A stretch of DNA of 64,000 nt from Sphingomonas sp. OV641 (lineage in GTDB: Bacteria > Pseudomonadota > Alphaproteobacteria > Sphingomonadales > Sphingomonadaceae). Position 1 is the stretch's first letter; each line of letters opens with the position of its first letter. The notes beneath the pieces were generated by a model. It was not told the DNA's origin and ran no database searches. It saw only the letters and a list, made by a program, of their open reading frames with translations. Shown here piece after piece: positions 53,363-62,983 of this stretch. A program made the translations under genes and the position numbers. The DNA lies in contig NZ_FNZB01000002.1 in assembly GCF_900109205.1 (NCBI RefSeq), forward strand, positions 434,001-498,000, read 5' to 3'.

Positions 53363-54142
53363 TCAATCGCCGATCACTCTCACGACCGTCACGTCCGACG
53401 CGTCGCACGCCGACTCCAGCGCGTCATCCACCGCGTCGGTCACCAGATAGTCGATGTCGCCCAGATCGCCGATCCGCACCGGGGCAGGGCGGCCGAGCTT
53501 GGACGAATCGAGCGTCAGGATCACCTTGCGCGCCTGCGCGATGATCGTCTGCGACACGCGCACCTCGTCCACGTCGAAGTCGAGGAAGGTGCCGTCCGCC
53601 TCGATCGCGGAGGCGCCGATCAGCGCGTAATCGACGCGAAAGCTGCGGATGAAATCCATCGCCAGCGCGCCGATCACCGCGCGATCGCCCGGGCGTACAC
53701 GGCCGCCGGCGGCGATCACCTCGATGCCGGGGCAATCGGCCAGGATGTCGACGACGTTGAGATTGTTGGTGATCACCATCAACTCGCGATGTCTCGTCAG
53801 ATGCCGGGCGATCGCCTCGGTGGTCGATCCGATGTTGATGAACAGGCTCGATCCGTCGGGCACCAGTGCGGCGGCGGCCGCGCCGATCGCGTCCTTGGTC
53901 TCTGCCGCCACCAGTCGCCGCTCGGCATAACGCAGATTGTCGACGCCCGATGTCACCACCGCGCCGCCATGGACGCGCGACAGCATCGATTTCTTGGCGA
54001 GCAGGTTCAGGTCCTTGCGGATCGTCTGCGGCGTCACGCCCAATGTTTCGGCGAGCGCCTCGACCGAGACGCTGCCGGTGTGCCGCGCCGTCTCCAGGAT
54101 CTGGCGGTGGCGCAGCGCCACCACATCCGCACCCTGTTGCAT
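53363..54142 (-). CDS. glpR: DeoR/GlpR family transcriptional repressor
   Basis: A 259-residue regulator. The N-terminal DeoR HTH is RQILETARHTGSVSVEALAE and TLGVTPQTIRKDLNLLAKKS, with the family phrase SRVHGGAV. The C-terminal sugar-phosphate-sensing domain has LFINIGSTTEAIARHL and VITNNLNVVDIL. It is the third gene of the glp set, with ATG directly overlapping the glpD stop (TGATG). It probably responds to glycerol 3-phosphate and binds the TTCG..CGAA repeats between glpD and glpK. Confidence 0.9.
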   Translation of the reverse strand: MQQGADVVALRHRQILETARHTGSVSVEALAETLGVTPQTIRKDLNLLAKKSMLSRVHGGAVVTSGVDNLRYAERRLVAAETKDAIGAAAAALVPDGSSLFINIGSTTEAIARHLTRHRELMVITNNLNVVDILADCPGIEVIAAGGRVRPGDRAVIGALAMDFIRSFRVDYALIGASAIEADGTFLDFDVDEVRVSQTIIAQARKVILTLDSSKLGRPAPVRIGDLGDIDYLVTDAVDDALESACDASDVTVVRVIGD

Positions 54143-55674
54143 CAGCCTGCGACGGCCGCCACCGCCGCATGCGGCGCGGCAGCGAGATAGGCGTCCAGCG
54201 CCTCGGCAGTGTCTGCAGGCGTGTGCAGCCCCAGCTTGCTGCGCCGGTACAGGATGTCCTCGCTCGTCCGCGCCCATTCGGCTGCGACCAGATAATCGAC
54301 TTCGGCCTGATACAGATCGCCGCCGAAGCAGCGGCCCAGCTCCGCCACCGTCCGCGCCGCGCCCAGCACGCGCTCGGTCCGTGTGCCATAGGCACGCGCG
54401 AGCCGGCGCAGCAGCGGCGCGGGAAGGTCGGGACGGCTGGCACTCAGGGCACCGAGGAATGCCTCGAAATCGGCGTTCGGCATATCACCGCCGGGCAGCA
54501 CGGCACCGGCGGTCCACGCGCCGCTTGCCCCGGGGAAGAACGGCGCCAGTTCCTTCATCGCGTGCTCGGCCAGCTTGCGGTAGGTGGTGATCTTGCCGCC
54601 GAAAATGCTCAGCATCGGCGCCCGACCTTCGCCCGCATCGAGATCGAGCACATAGTCGCGCGTCACCGCCGATGCGTTTGACGATTTGTCGTCGTACAGC
54701 GGCCGGATGCCGGCATAGGACCAGCGAATTTCGTTTTCGCTGACCGGCGTTGCGAAATACCGGCCAATTGTCTCCAGAAGATATCCGGTTTCGGCCGAAC
54801 TGATCGCGGCCTTGCCCGGTTTCGCACTCCAGACCTCGTCGGTGGTTCCGACCAATGTGAAGTCGCGCTCATAGGGGATGGCGAAGACAATGCGCCGATC
54901 GGGGTTCTGCAGCATGAAGGCGTGCTCGCCTTCGTAGAGCTTCGGCACTACGATATGACTGCCCTTGACCAGCTTGACCCCGCGATCGGTGCGCGCATCG
55001 GGCACCCGGCCGAGCACGTCGGCAACCCACGGCCCAGCGGCGTTGACGAGCGCTCTGGCGCGCACCGTGCGGCGGCCATCCGGCCCCTCGACGATCGCTT
55101 CCCAGCCGCCGCCGACGCGCCTTGCATCGACCAGCCGTGTGCGGGTCTCGATCGTCGCGCCGCGGGCGGCGGCATCCATCGCGTTCAGCACCACCAGCCG
55201 GCTGTCCTCCACCCAGCAGTCCGAATAGATGAAAGCCTTGCCTTCTCTGGTGCTTAGACCCGCGCCGACGGGCGAGTCCGCGAGCTTCACGGTGCGCGTG
55301 CCCGGCAGCTTCTCGCGCCCGCCGAGGTGATCGTACAGGAACAGGCCCAGGCGAACCATCCAGGCGGGGCGCGGCGATTGGGTCTGCGGCAGGACGAATT
55401 CGAGCGGCCAGATGATGTGCGGCGCCATGTTCAGCAGCCGCTCGCGCTCGATCAGCGCCTCGCGCACCAGCCGGAACTCGCCATATTCAAGGTAGCGCAG
55501 GCCGCCGTGGATCAGCTTGGTGGAAGCGGAGGATGTATGGCTCGCCAGATCGTCCTGCTCGACCAGCAATACGCTGAGCCCGCGCCCCGCCGCATCGCGC
55601 GCGATCCCCGCGCCGTTGATCCCACCCCCGACAACCAACAGGTCCACCCCGTCACCGGCCGTACCCGCCACCAT
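54142..55674 (-). CDS. glpD: Aerobic glycerol-3-phosphate dehydrogenase
   Basis: A 510-residue membrane-associated FAD enzyme that oxidises glycerol 3-phosphate to dihydroxyacetone phosphate and feeds ubiquinone. The Rossmann motif DLLVVGGGINGAGIARDAAG and the GlpD signatures SSASTKLIHGGLRYLEYGEF and GGKITTYRKLAEHAM are clear. ATG 55674 is selected because GGAGG lies 8 nt upstream; in-frame ATGs at 55692 and 55710 are alternatives. It diverges from glpK across the operator repeats and is followed by glpR. It completes the use of glycerol from sulfoquinovosyl glycerol. Confidence 0.95.
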   Translation of the reverse strand: MVAGTAGDGVDLLVVGGGINGAGIARDAAGRGLSVLLVEQDDLASHTSSASTKLIHGGLRYLEYGEFRLVREALIERERLLNMAPHIIWPLEFVLPQTQSPRPAWMVRLGLFLYDHLGGREKLPGTRTVKLADSPVGAGLSTREGKAFIYSDCWVEDSRLVVLNAMDAAARGATIETRTRLVDARRVGGGWEAIVEGPDGRRTVRARALVNAAGPWVADVLGRVPDARTDRGVKLVKGSHIVVPKLYEGEHAFMLQNPDRRIVFAIPYERDFTLVGTTDEVWSAKPGKAAISSAETGYLLETIGRYFATPVSENEIRWSYAGIRPLYDDKSSNASAVTRDYVLDLDAGEGRAPMLSIFGGKITTYRKLAEHAMKELAPFFPGASGAWTAGAVLPGGDMPNADFEAFLGALSASRPDLPAPLLRRLARAYGTRTERVLGAARTVAELGRCFGGDLYQAEVDYLVAAEWARTSEDILYRRSKLGLHTPADTAEALDAYLAAAPHAAVAAVAG

Positions 55675-55719
55675 GTCACTAACCTCCACCATCCCGCCCC
55701 CATACGCCAATATCGACCC

Positions 55720-55779
55720 AAACGAAAGTCTTTGACGTTCGCCCGAAAGGTGGCAAGGTTCGCCCGAACGTTCGTTTGG
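55720..55779. promoter_or_regulatory. GlpR-type operator array between glpD and glpK
   Basis: GTTCGCCCGAAA (55737-55748) and GTTCGCCCGAAC (55758-55769) repeat with exactly 21-bp spacing. They are flanked by AAACGAAAG (55720-55728) and CGTTCGTTT. TTCG and CGAA half-sites are what GlpR-like DeoR repressors recognise. Confidence 0.7.
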
Positions 55780-55787
55780 AGAGAGTG

Positions 55788-57284
55788 GTGGCGGCGCATA
55801 TCTTGGTGATCGATCAAGGAACGACGTCGACGCGCAGCGTGCTCTTCGACGATCAGGCCCGGCGCGTGGCGATCGCGCAGGTCGAGTTTTCGCAGCACTA
55901 CCCGGCGCACGGCTGGGTCGAGCACGATCCCGAGGATATCTGGCGCGACACCCTGGCGACCGCCCGCGACGCGATCGCCAACAGCGGTGTCCCGCCCCGC
56001 GACATCGCCGCGATCGGCATCACCAACCAGCGCGAAACGGCGGTGGTGTGGGATCGCGCGAGCGGCGAGCCGATCCACCGCGCGATCGTGTGGCAGGACC
56101 GGCGCGGCGCACCGCAATGCGCGCGGCTGCGCGAGCAAGGGGCGGAGGAGCTCATCCGTTCACGCACCGGCCTGCTGATCGATTCCTATTTCTCCGCCAC
56201 CAAGATCGCCTGGATCCTCGACAATGTCGCCAGCGCCCGGACCCGTGCCGAACGGGGCGAGCTTGCGTTCGGCACGATCGACAGCTTCCTCCTGTGGCGG
56301 CTTACCGGCGGAGCGGTTCACGCCACCGACGTGACCAACGCCAGCCGCACGATGCTGTTCGACATCCACCGCGGCGCCTGGGACGAGGAGCTATGCCGGC
56401 TGATCGGTGTCCCTTCGTCCATGTTGCCCGAGGTGCATGATAACGCGCATGTTTATGGCACGACGGACCCGTCGCTCTTCGATGCCGCGATCCCGATCGC
56501 CGGCATGGCGGGCGATCAGCAGGCGGCCCTGTTCGGGCAGGCCTGTTTCGATCGGGGCACGGCCAAATCGACCTATGGCACCGGCTGCTTCATGCTGCTC
56601 AACACCGGCGACCAGGCGGTCGAATCCAAGCATCGCCTGCTCACGACGCCTGCGTACCGGCTGAACGGCAAGACCACTTATGCGCTGGAAGGATCGATCT
56701 TCGTCGCCGGCGCCGCGGTGAAATGGCTGCGCGATGGGCTGGGTATCATCACGCACGCCAGCCAGACAAACGACATGGCGACCAAGGTGGAGAACAGCCA
56801 CGGCGTGTACATGGTGCCGGCGTTTGTTGGCCTGGGCGCGCCGCACTGGGATCCCGATGCGCGCGGCGCGATCCACGGCCTGACGCTGGACACGAGCGCA
56901 GCGCATCTCGCCCGCGCGGCGCTGGAAGCGGTCGCGTATCAGACGCTGGACCTGGCGGAGGCGATGGTGGCCGACGGCGGCAGCCGACCGCACGCCTTGC
57001 GGGTCGACGGGGGTATGGCGGCCAATGACTGGCTGTGCCGGTTTCTCGCCGACCTTACCGACATGGCCGTCGAACGCCCCGCAGATTTGGAGACAACCGC
57101 GCGCGGAGCGGCCTTCCACGCAGGCCTTGCGGCCGGGATCTGGCCTGATCTCGGCACACTTTCGGCCTTGTGGTCGCGGGAACAATGTTTCGAGCCGGAA
57201 ATGGCGGCAGAAGCCCGCGCGCCGCTGGTCGCCGGGTGGCGCGATGCCGTGCGCCGGACGCTGAGCCAGCATGTCAGCGGCTAG
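55788..57284 (+). CDS. glpK: Glycerol kinase
   Basis: A 498-residue FGGY-family kinase that phosphorylates glycerol with ATP. It begins [20 protein letters not shown], continues [20 protein letters not shown] and [16 protein letters not shown], and ends with the FGGY C-terminal ATPase part ([20 protein letters not shown]). The frame opens at TTG 55776. GTG 55788 is preferred since GGAGAG lies just before it. GTG 55785 is also possible. It is divergent from glpD-glpR and under the same operators. It converges with the next MFS gene with an 11-bp tail overlap. Confidence 0.95.
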   Translation: MAAHILVIDQGTTSTRSVLFDDQARRVAIAQVEFSQHYPAHGWVEHDPEDIWRDTLATARDAIANSGVPPRDIAAIGITNQRETAVVWDRASGEPIHRAIVWQDRRGAPQCARLREQGAEELIRSRTGLLIDSYFSATKIAWILDNVASARTRAERGELAFGTIDSFLLWRLTGGAVHATDVTNASRTMLFDIHRGAWDEELCRLIGVPSSMLPEVHDNAHVYGTTDPSLFDAAIPIAGMAGDQQAALFGQACFDRGTAKSTYGTGCFMLLNTGDQAVESKHRLLTTPAYRLNGKTTYALEGSIFVAGAAVKWLRDGLGIITHASQTNDMATKVENSHGVYMVPAFVGLGAPHWDPDARGAIHGLTLDTSAAHLARAALEAVAYQTLDLAEAMVADGGSRPHALRVDGGMAANDWLCRFLADLTDMAVERPADLETTARGAAFHAGLAAGIWPDLGTLSALWSREQCFEPEMAAEARAPLVAGWRDAVRRTLSQHVSG

Positions 57285-58479
57285 CCGTTGCTCCGCGGCG
57301 CCGGTCAAGCACCAGCGACACCGCCCAGATAGCGAGGCCGCCGAGCGCCAGTGCCATCCCGACCCAGCCGGTCGAGGCCCAGCCATAGCCGGCCGAGATC
57401 GCGAGCCCGCCCAGCCAAGGCCCGAGCGCATTGGCGGTGTTGAAGGCGGAATGGTTCAGCGCCGCGGCGAGGGTCTGTGCGTCGCCCGCGACGTCCATCA
57501 GCCGCGCCTGTAGCACGGTGCCGAGCCCGCCGCCGGTGCCGATCAGCGTGATGATCGCCAGCATCGACCAGGGCTGCTGCGCAGCCGGGGCATAGAGCGC
57601 GAGCATCAGAGCGCTGAACGCCAATGTCACGCCGGCGGTCGGCATCAACGCCCGGTCCGCCCCGCGCGCGCAGGCGAGCGTGCCCACCGTCATGCCGACG
57701 CCGAACAGCGCAAGCGCCACCGGGATCAGTTCGGGCGTGCCCGTCACCGCCGTCATGGTTGAGGCAAGATAGGTGTAGACGGAGAACAGCCCGCCAAAGC
57801 CGATCGCCCCGATGCCGAGCGTCAGCCAGACGCGGCCGTTGGCGAGCGCCGACAGTTCGCGCAACGGGCTGGCCGTCCGGTCCGCCGGGGTGCGCGGCGC
57901 GAAGAGCAGCAGTAGCAGCGCGGTCGCAACCGCGAGCACGGCGACAATGGCGAAGCCCCAGCGCCAGCCGAGCGCCTGGCCGACCACATTGGCAAACGGC
58001 ACGCCCGCGACGGTCGCGATCGTCAGCCCCAACATCATTCGCGCGACCGCCTGGCTGCGCCGCTCCCGCGGCACCATCGCGGCGGCAACCAGCGCGCCGA
58101 CGCCGAAAAAGGCCCCATGCGGCAGGCCGCTGAGAAAGCGGAACAGCAGCATCCAGCCAAGGGTCGGGGCGAGCGCCGACAGCGCGTTGGCCAATGCGAA
58201 AAAGCCCATCAGCGCGATCAGCAGCTTGCGCCGCGACAGCCGCGCACCCGCCACAGCGAGCACCGGCGCGCCCACCACCACGCCAAGTGCATAAGCGCTG
58301 ATGACGTGGCCGGCAGTCGGCTCGTCCACGCCGAGACCGGCGGCCATTTGCGGCAACAGGCTCATTGAGGCGAATTCGGTGGTGCCGATCGCGAACCCGC
58401 CCATGGAGAGCGCGAGCAAGGCGAGCGTGACGTTCACCGGACGGCCGGCGGCGGTGGTGGCGAGAGTGGCCAAAGGCAA
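57274..58479 (-). CDS. MFS efflux transporter (AraJ-like, DHA1)
   Basis: A roughly 400-residue, 12-segment drug/sugar efflux-type MFS. It shows [60 protein letters not shown] and [20 protein letters not shown], the AraJ/PbuE-type signatures. The start is uncertain. TTG 58479 is used here, GTG 58437 would just precede the first membrane segment, and an ATG at 58578 would add non-homologous residues. The 3' end overlaps that of glpK by 11 bp. There is no evidence that it belongs to the sulfoquinovose regulon. Confidence 0.85.
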   Translation of the reverse strand: MPLATLATTAAGRPVNVTLALLALSMGGFAIGTTEFASMSLLPQMAAGLGVDEPTAGHVISAYALGVVVGAPVLAVAGARLSRRKLLIALMGFFALANALSALAPTLGWMLLFRFLSGLPHGAFFGVGALVAAAMVPRERRSQAVARMMLGLTIATVAGVPFANVVGQALGWRWGFAIVAVLAVATALLLLLFAPRTPADRTASPLRELSALANGRVWLTLGIGAIGFGGLFSVYTYLASTMTAVTGTPELIPVALALFGVGMTVGTLACARGADRALMPTAGVTLAFSALMLALYAPAAQQPWSMLAIITLIGTGGGLGTVLQARLMDVAGDAQTLAAALNHSAFNTANALGPWLGGLAISAGYGWASTGWVGMALALGGLAIWAVSLVLDRRRGATASR

Positions 58480-58932
58480 TCTTTCGTGCGGGGTATCTGC
58501 CGAGCGCGCCTTCGCGTCTCGAAAAGGAGCTTTACGCTCTTTGCTGCATTGCACAACGAACGCCGGTGGCCCAGCCATGATCCACATCGATTTGGAAACG
58601 CAGCTTTTCTCCGGTGCGTGGTCGGGCCTAGTCGGCACCGATCTTCAGCTGCGAACCTGCCTGAACAGGAGATCGAACGTCCTAGACTAAGCATGATCGG
58701 CACTCATGCCGCAAAGCAACGGATGGAATCATCGAGCGAAAGTCGGGCGATAGTAGGAAGTTAACTCAAGTATGCACTAATTCGTGAGAGCCTGGCCAAA
58801 TTCTATTGAACACTTGAAGTGTAATGATCTACATTAAGACAGGTCGCGATTCGTGCAGACACCAAGCGCACGCAGTAGCTTTCGATTGCGTAATACCATC
58901 TCAATCGAAGCTGGTACGCTAGGGAGGGCGGA
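58480..58932. other. AT-richer spacer with a 13-bp palindrome
   Basis: About 450 bp with no gene. At 58810-58822 ACACTTGAAGTGT is a perfect palindrome around a central G, 110 bp upstream of the next gene. Nothing else is recognised. Confidence 0.5.
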
Positions 58933-59508
58933 TTGGCGAAGGCTCATTTCAGGCGCGATGTCGCGGACGATCAGATCGTATATAGCATCTCTCCTGTGGC
59001 GCTTCTGGGCTGGAGATCCTTTTCGCTATTCGGGATCGGGTTCTCAGCCTTGCTCGTCGGGGGTGCATTGTGGGTAGGTCTTTGGATCTTCCATTACGAT
59101 CTGGGCTGGACAGGTTATTATGTCCTCGTCGGTCTGGTCGGATTTCTGATGTACCGCCGATCGGCGAGGGGATATGGCAGTCGGTCGACTTCGCTTGTCA
59201 CCATAGGTGATGGCGACGTTAGCATCAAAAGGGGTTTGCGATCCGTTGTCGTGCCGCGCGCAGCGATCCGCAGACTGCGATACTTCAACACGGCAAGCGA
59301 TATGGCGCCAGTCGCCTACGATTATAGTGCCGCTCATGCCCAATTGGCAGCTGAGTCTCATGCGGCCGTAGAAAAACACTGCTGGGGTGTTCAGCTGGAC
59401 CATGGGAACCAGACAGATACTGTCGTTGACGGGCTCGACGTCGTCACGGCGCAAAACCTCCTGGAGGATCTGAGCCGGGATCTCTTCAAATCGCGAGCTT
59501 CCATATGA
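58933..59508 (+). CDS. Hypothetical two-TM protein with PH-like cytosolic domain
   Basis: A 191-residue protein. Two membrane segments close together (FSLFGIGFSALLVGGALWVG and TGYYVLVGLVGFLMY) precede a beta-rich domain (TSLVTIGDGDVSIKRGLRSV, VVPRAAIRRLRYFN) that resembles bacterial PH-like modules, but not firmly. The start is TTG 58933 with AGGGAGGGCGGA upstream. It is coupled by ATGA overlap to the next gene, so both form a two-gene unit of unknown role. Confidence 0.65.
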   Translation: MAKAHFRRDVADDQIVYSISPVALLGWRSFSLFGIGFSALLVGGALWVGLWIFHYDLGWTGYYVLVGLVGFLMYRRSARGYGSRSTSLVTIGDGDVSIKRGLRSVVVPRAAIRRLRYFNTASDMAPVAYDYSAAHAQLAAESHAAVEKHCWGVQLDHGNQTDTVVDGLDVVTAQNLLEDLSRDLFKSRASI

Positions 59509-60020
59509 GCCAGCGGTGGGGAAACACCTGGACCATCTTTGCTATGGTGGCGTTGATCGGTCCGTGCCCCGCCTATGCCCAGGCGCCATCCAATCTTCCC
59601 GGCGAGGCGCGCACGATCCTGGCGGAAATCGAGCAAAGCTGTCGATCGTTTGGCGGCCGTGTCACCTTCAACGAAGGCTTCGTGCAGCAGGCAGACTTCA
59701 ACGGGGACGGCAAACAGGATTATGTCATCGATTGGGGGATGCCGACCTGCAGCACGGCCTCCGCAGGATATTGCGGATCGGCGGGATGCATGCAGTCAGT
59801 CTACATATCCAATGCTGCCGGCTACCTTTCAGGAGTTGATTTCTACGGCCTGACGCCGCGCATCCGGATGCGCCAGAGCCGGCCCATTCTCACCCTCGAC
59901 GTGACCGAGGGATCAGAAAGCTGGGGATGGACCGGAAAAGCTTTCACGAAGCTGCCCCCGGCAGGAGCGACCGCGATCAAGCCATCCCAGTCTCGCCCCA
60001 AGGCCCGCCGGAGCAATTGA
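59505..60020 (+). CDS. Hypothetical secreted protein with a calcium-binding-like loop
   Basis: A 171-residue exported protein. The signal peptide runs from WGNTWTIFAMVALIG to PAYAQA. The mature domain has DFNGDGKQDYVID, the DxNxDGxxD loop of EF-hand or FG-GAP calcium sites, and a Cys-rich patch (TCSTASAGYCGSAGCMQSVY). The C-terminus is basic and Pro-rich. It overlaps the preceding gene by 4 nt. It is probably periplasmic and metal-binding; the function is unknown. Confidence 0.68.
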   Translation: MSQRWGNTWTIFAMVALIGPCPAYAQAPSNLPGEARTILAEIEQSCRSFGGRVTFNEGFVQQADFNGDGKQDYVIDWGMPTCSTASAGYCGSAGCMQSVYISNAAGYLSGVDFYGLTPRIRMRQSRPILTLDVTEGSESWGWTGKAFTKLPPAGATAIKPSQSRPKARRSN

Positions 60021-60292
60021 CGGACAGCGTGGCGGCCACGGCCTCTCCCGATGCTGGCGCGCGCGTCCTGACTGGCGTTGCCCGGATGGTGGATGGCGAT
60101 CCGCGCGCGTCGCTCGAGCAGCCGCCTCAGTGATCCGGTGAAGCGGCGGTGCCCCTACGGCGAATCGTTCGGCTGTGACATGATGAGGCGGCGGCGCTGT
60201 GTTGTATGCCGCGCCTTGTTGTGAGCGTCCGCGTAACCGGCGGCGAGACCGACGCTGCCGGCTTCGTCATCACGAGCGAAGGGGCTGCACCC

Positions 60293-61123
60293 ATGGCTTT
60301 CATCACCACCAGCGACGGCACCGAAATCTTCTACAAGGATTGGGGCGCGAAGGATGCGACCCCGATCGTCTTCCATCACGGCTGGCCATTGTCCGCCGAT
60401 GACTGGGACAATCAGATGATGTTCTTCCTGCTGCAGGGTTATCGCGTCATCGCGCACGACCGGCGCGGGCACGGCAGGTCGACGCAGACCGATACCGGCA
60501 ATGAGATGGACACTTATGCCGCCGACGTCGCGGCGCTGACCGATGCGCTGGACCTCAGCGGTGCGATCCATGTCGGCCATTCGACCGGTGGCGGCGAGGT
60601 GGCGCATTATGTCGCACGCGCGAAGCCCGGGCGGGTGGCCAAGGCGGTGCTGATCGGCGCGGTGCCGCCGATCATGGTGCAGTCGGATGCGAACCCCGGC
60701 GGGCTGCCGATCGAAGTGTTCGACAGCTTCCGCAAGGCGCTGGTCGACAATCGCGCGCAATTCTACCTCGATGTGCCGACCGGCCCCTTCTACGGCTACA
60801 ACCGGCCGGGCGCGAAGATCGACCAGGGCGTGATCTGGAACTGGTGGCGCCAGGGCATGATGGGCGGCGCCAAGGCGCATCACGATTGCATCAAGGCGTT
60901 CAGCGAGACGGATTTCACCGAGGATCTGACGGCGATCGACGTGCCGGTGCTGGTGATGCACGGCGATGACGATCAGATCGTGCCTTATGCCGATTCCGCG
61001 CCGCTCTCGGCGAAGCTGCTGAAGCATGGCACGCTCAAGACCTATGCCGGCCTGCCGCACGGCATGTGCACCACCCACCCGGATATCGCCAACGCGGATC
61101 TGCTGGCGTTCATCAAAAGCTGA
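60293..61123 (+). CDS. Alpha/beta hydrolase, non-heme chloroperoxidase-like
   Basis: A 276-residue alpha/beta hydrolase. [20 protein letters not shown] and [17 protein letters not shown] are typical of bacterial non-heme chloroperoxidases and arylesterases. The nucleophile elbow is GHSTGG (Ser of the triad), the acid is in [16 protein letters not shown] and the His is in [11 protein letters not shown]. Cofactor-free perhydrolase/esterase activity is expected. ATG 60293 is fixed by homology, although the frame is open from 60206. Confidence 0.9.
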   Translation: MAFITTSDGTEIFYKDWGAKDATPIVFHHGWPLSADDWDNQMMFFLLQGYRVIAHDRRGHGRSTQTDTGNEMDTYAADVAALTDALDLSGAIHVGHSTGGGEVAHYVARAKPGRVAKAVLIGAVPPIMVQSDANPGGLPIEVFDSFRKALVDNRAQFYLDVPTGPFYGYNRPGAKIDQGVIWNWWRQGMMGGAKAHHDCIKAFSETDFTEDLTAIDVPVLVMHGDDDQIVPYADSAPLSAKLLKHGTLKTYAGLPHGMCTTHPDIANADLLAFIKS

Positions 61124-61312
61124 TCCGCAGGCGCGATCGGGTCTCGCAACGCGGTTCAACCGGCGCGGATGAACTTTGCTGCGAAGGTGGGGAGCTCTGC
61201 GCGACCACCTTCGCCATGCCGCGCCCTCCAGCGAAGCTCAGGACTGAACCTTCCCGCCATCCACGGCGCCTGCGATCTTCCCTTTGCGCGCATTTGGTGA
61301 AAGGCAGTGGCC

Positions 61313-61978
61313 ATGAAGTTCCTGATGGCCGATCTGCCGCCGCGGCAGCGCTACAAGCTGCTCGTTTCCACCGTGACGCCGCGGCCGATCGCCTGGGTGA
61401 CGACGCGGGGGCGCAACGGCGTGGTGAATGCGGCGCCGTACAGCTTCTTCAACGCGATGGGCGATGATCCGCCGCTGCTGGTGCTCGGCCTGCTGAAGGA
61501 CGCCAATGGCGCGGACAAGGATACCGCGACCAACATCATCGAAACAGGCGAGTTCGTCGTGAACCTTGTGTCCGAAAGCGACGCCGAGACAATGAACCAG
61601 TCGTGCGTCGATGCGCCGCGCGACGTGAGCGAGATTGATTATGCCGGCATCGCCACCACGCCGGCGGCGCGCGTGGCGCCGCCGCTGATCGCGACCGCGC
61701 CGGTGAGCTTCGAATGCGTGAAGCGCGAACTGCTGGAGATCGGGCCGCGGCAGGTGATCGCCGTGGGTGAGATACTGGTGACGCATATCCGCGACCAGTT
61801 CATCGCCGATCCCGACAAGCTGCACATCGACACCGCGGCGATGCGGCTGATCGGGCGGATGCACGGCGCGGGGACATACCTGCGCAACAGCGACACCTTC
61901 ACCATGACGCGGCCGGCGTTCGACCCGGCGCGGCTGGACCCGGCGCGGCTGGATCCGGCGGGGGGAGAGGCGCGATAA
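61313..61978 (+). CDS. Flavin reductase family protein
   Basis: A 221-residue FMN-binding split-barrel protein. YKLLVSTVTPRPIAWVTTRG, NGVVNAAPYSFFNAMGDDPP and TGEFVVNLVSES are the family hallmarks (PF01613 type). ATG 61313 is preferred over a GTG two codons earlier. The C-terminus carries two and a half copies of a 15-bp repeat (61922-61960), giving the tail FDPARLDPARLDPAGG. Its stop codon overlaps the region where the LysR gene must start. No monooxygenase partner is adjacent. Confidence 0.87.
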   Translation: MKFLMADLPPRQRYKLLVSTVTPRPIAWVTTRGRNGVVNAAPYSFFNAMGDDPPLLVLGLLKDANGADKDTATNIIETGEFVVNLVSESDAETMNQSCVDAPRDVSEIDYAGIATTPAARVAPPLIATAPVSFECVKRELLEIGPRQVIAVGEILVTHIRDQFIADPDKLHIDTAAMRLIGRMHGAGTYLRNSDTFTMTRPAFDPARLDPARLDPAGGEAR

Positions 61979-62883
61979 GGCCGATCAGCCGCATCGACCT
62001 GAACCTGCTCGGCACGTTCGAGGCGATCTACTCGCAGGGCGGGGTGACGGCGGCGGCGCGGCATCTGTATCTGTCGCAATCCGCCGTCAGCCATGCGCTG
62101 GCGCGGCTTCGCCTGGCGTTCGACGACGAGCTGTTCGTGCGGGTCGGCAATGCCATCGTGCCGACCGCGCTCGCCCGCTCGATCATCGATCCGGTGCGCG
62201 ATGCGTTGCAGGGGGTGGAGCAGGCGCTGGTCACCGCGACACGCTTCGACCCGGCGACCTCGACGCGCGCGTTTCGCATCGGGTTGCGCCAGGCGAACGA
62301 GGCGCGGGTGTTCGCCGGCATCGTCGCGCAGATGGTGCGCGCGGCCCCCGGCGTGACGCTCGCCAGCGTCAACTTCCGCCGCAGCGAGGTGGCGGAGGAA
62401 CTGGCGCGGGGCGACCTCGACCTTGCGATCGACGTGGCGAGCGACGCCACGACCGGGCTTCATGCGGTGCCGCTGCAGACCGATACGATGGTCGTCGCCG
62501 CGCGCCGGGGACATCCGCGCATCCATGGTGCGATCGATCTCGAGACGTATCTTGCCGCCGACCACGTGCAGGCGTCGCCGCGCCGGTCCGGGCCGGGGCT
62601 GGAGGACGAGGGGCTGGCGGCGCTGGGCAAGGCGCGGCGGGTCGCGATCCGCTGTCAGAACATCTGGTCCGCGTGGCAGGTCGTGGCGCAATCCGATCTG
62701 GTGCTGACGTTGCTGGGCACGCATGCCGCGACGCTGCTGCCGGTCGCGGACAACCAGATCCTGCCGGTGCCGTTCGCAATCGCGCCGCGGCCGCTGCAAC
62801 TGCTGTGGCACCCGGCCGCGGAGCGCGATCCCGGCAATGTCTGGCTCCGGCGACTGGTGCAGGAGCATGTCGAGGGCACGTGA
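61975..62883 (+). CDS. LysR family transcriptional regulator with non-standard start codon
   Basis: A roughly 302-residue LysR protein. The HTH is SRIDLNLLGTFEAIYSQGGV and TAAARHLYLSQSAVSHALAR, followed by a substrate-binding domain (FRIGLRQANEARVFAGIVAQ, TDTMVVAARRGHPRIHG). The homologous frame has no ATG, GTG or TTG before GTG 62044, which would cut into the first helix of the HTH. GGGGAGAGG lies six bases before an ATA at 61975 that overlaps the previous stop. ATA, or ATC 61984, is therefore the likely initiator. Alternatively the gene uses GTG 62044 and is N-terminally damaged. Confidence 0.75.
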   Translation: MRPISRIDLNLLGTFEAIYSQGGVTAAARHLYLSQSAVSHALARLRLAFDDELFVRVGNAIVPTALARSIIDPVRDALQGVEQALVTATRFDPATSTRAFRIGLRQANEARVFAGIVAQMVRAAPGVTLASVNFRRSEVAEELARGDLDLAIDVASDATTGLHAVPLQTDTMVVAARRGHPRIHGAIDLETYLAADHVQASPRRSGPGLEDEGLAALGKARRVAIRCQNIWSAWQVVAQSDLVLTLLGTHAATLLPVADNQILPVPFAIAPRPLQLLWHPAAERDPGNVWLRRLVQEHVEGT

Positions 62884-62983
62884 GGTCATGCATGATCCTC
62901 ATGGGTGCGATCGCAGATGATCATTACCGCCGATGATCGCGAACGATCTAGGATGAGGCTTTCCAGCACCAGGGTGGGCCCCG

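Noticed and set aside
62884..62983. GATGATCATT/CGATGATCGCG repeats upstream of the last acyl-CoA dehydrogenase as a LysR site
   Set aside because: They do not form a clear T-N11-A type box and the repeats are too short to call.
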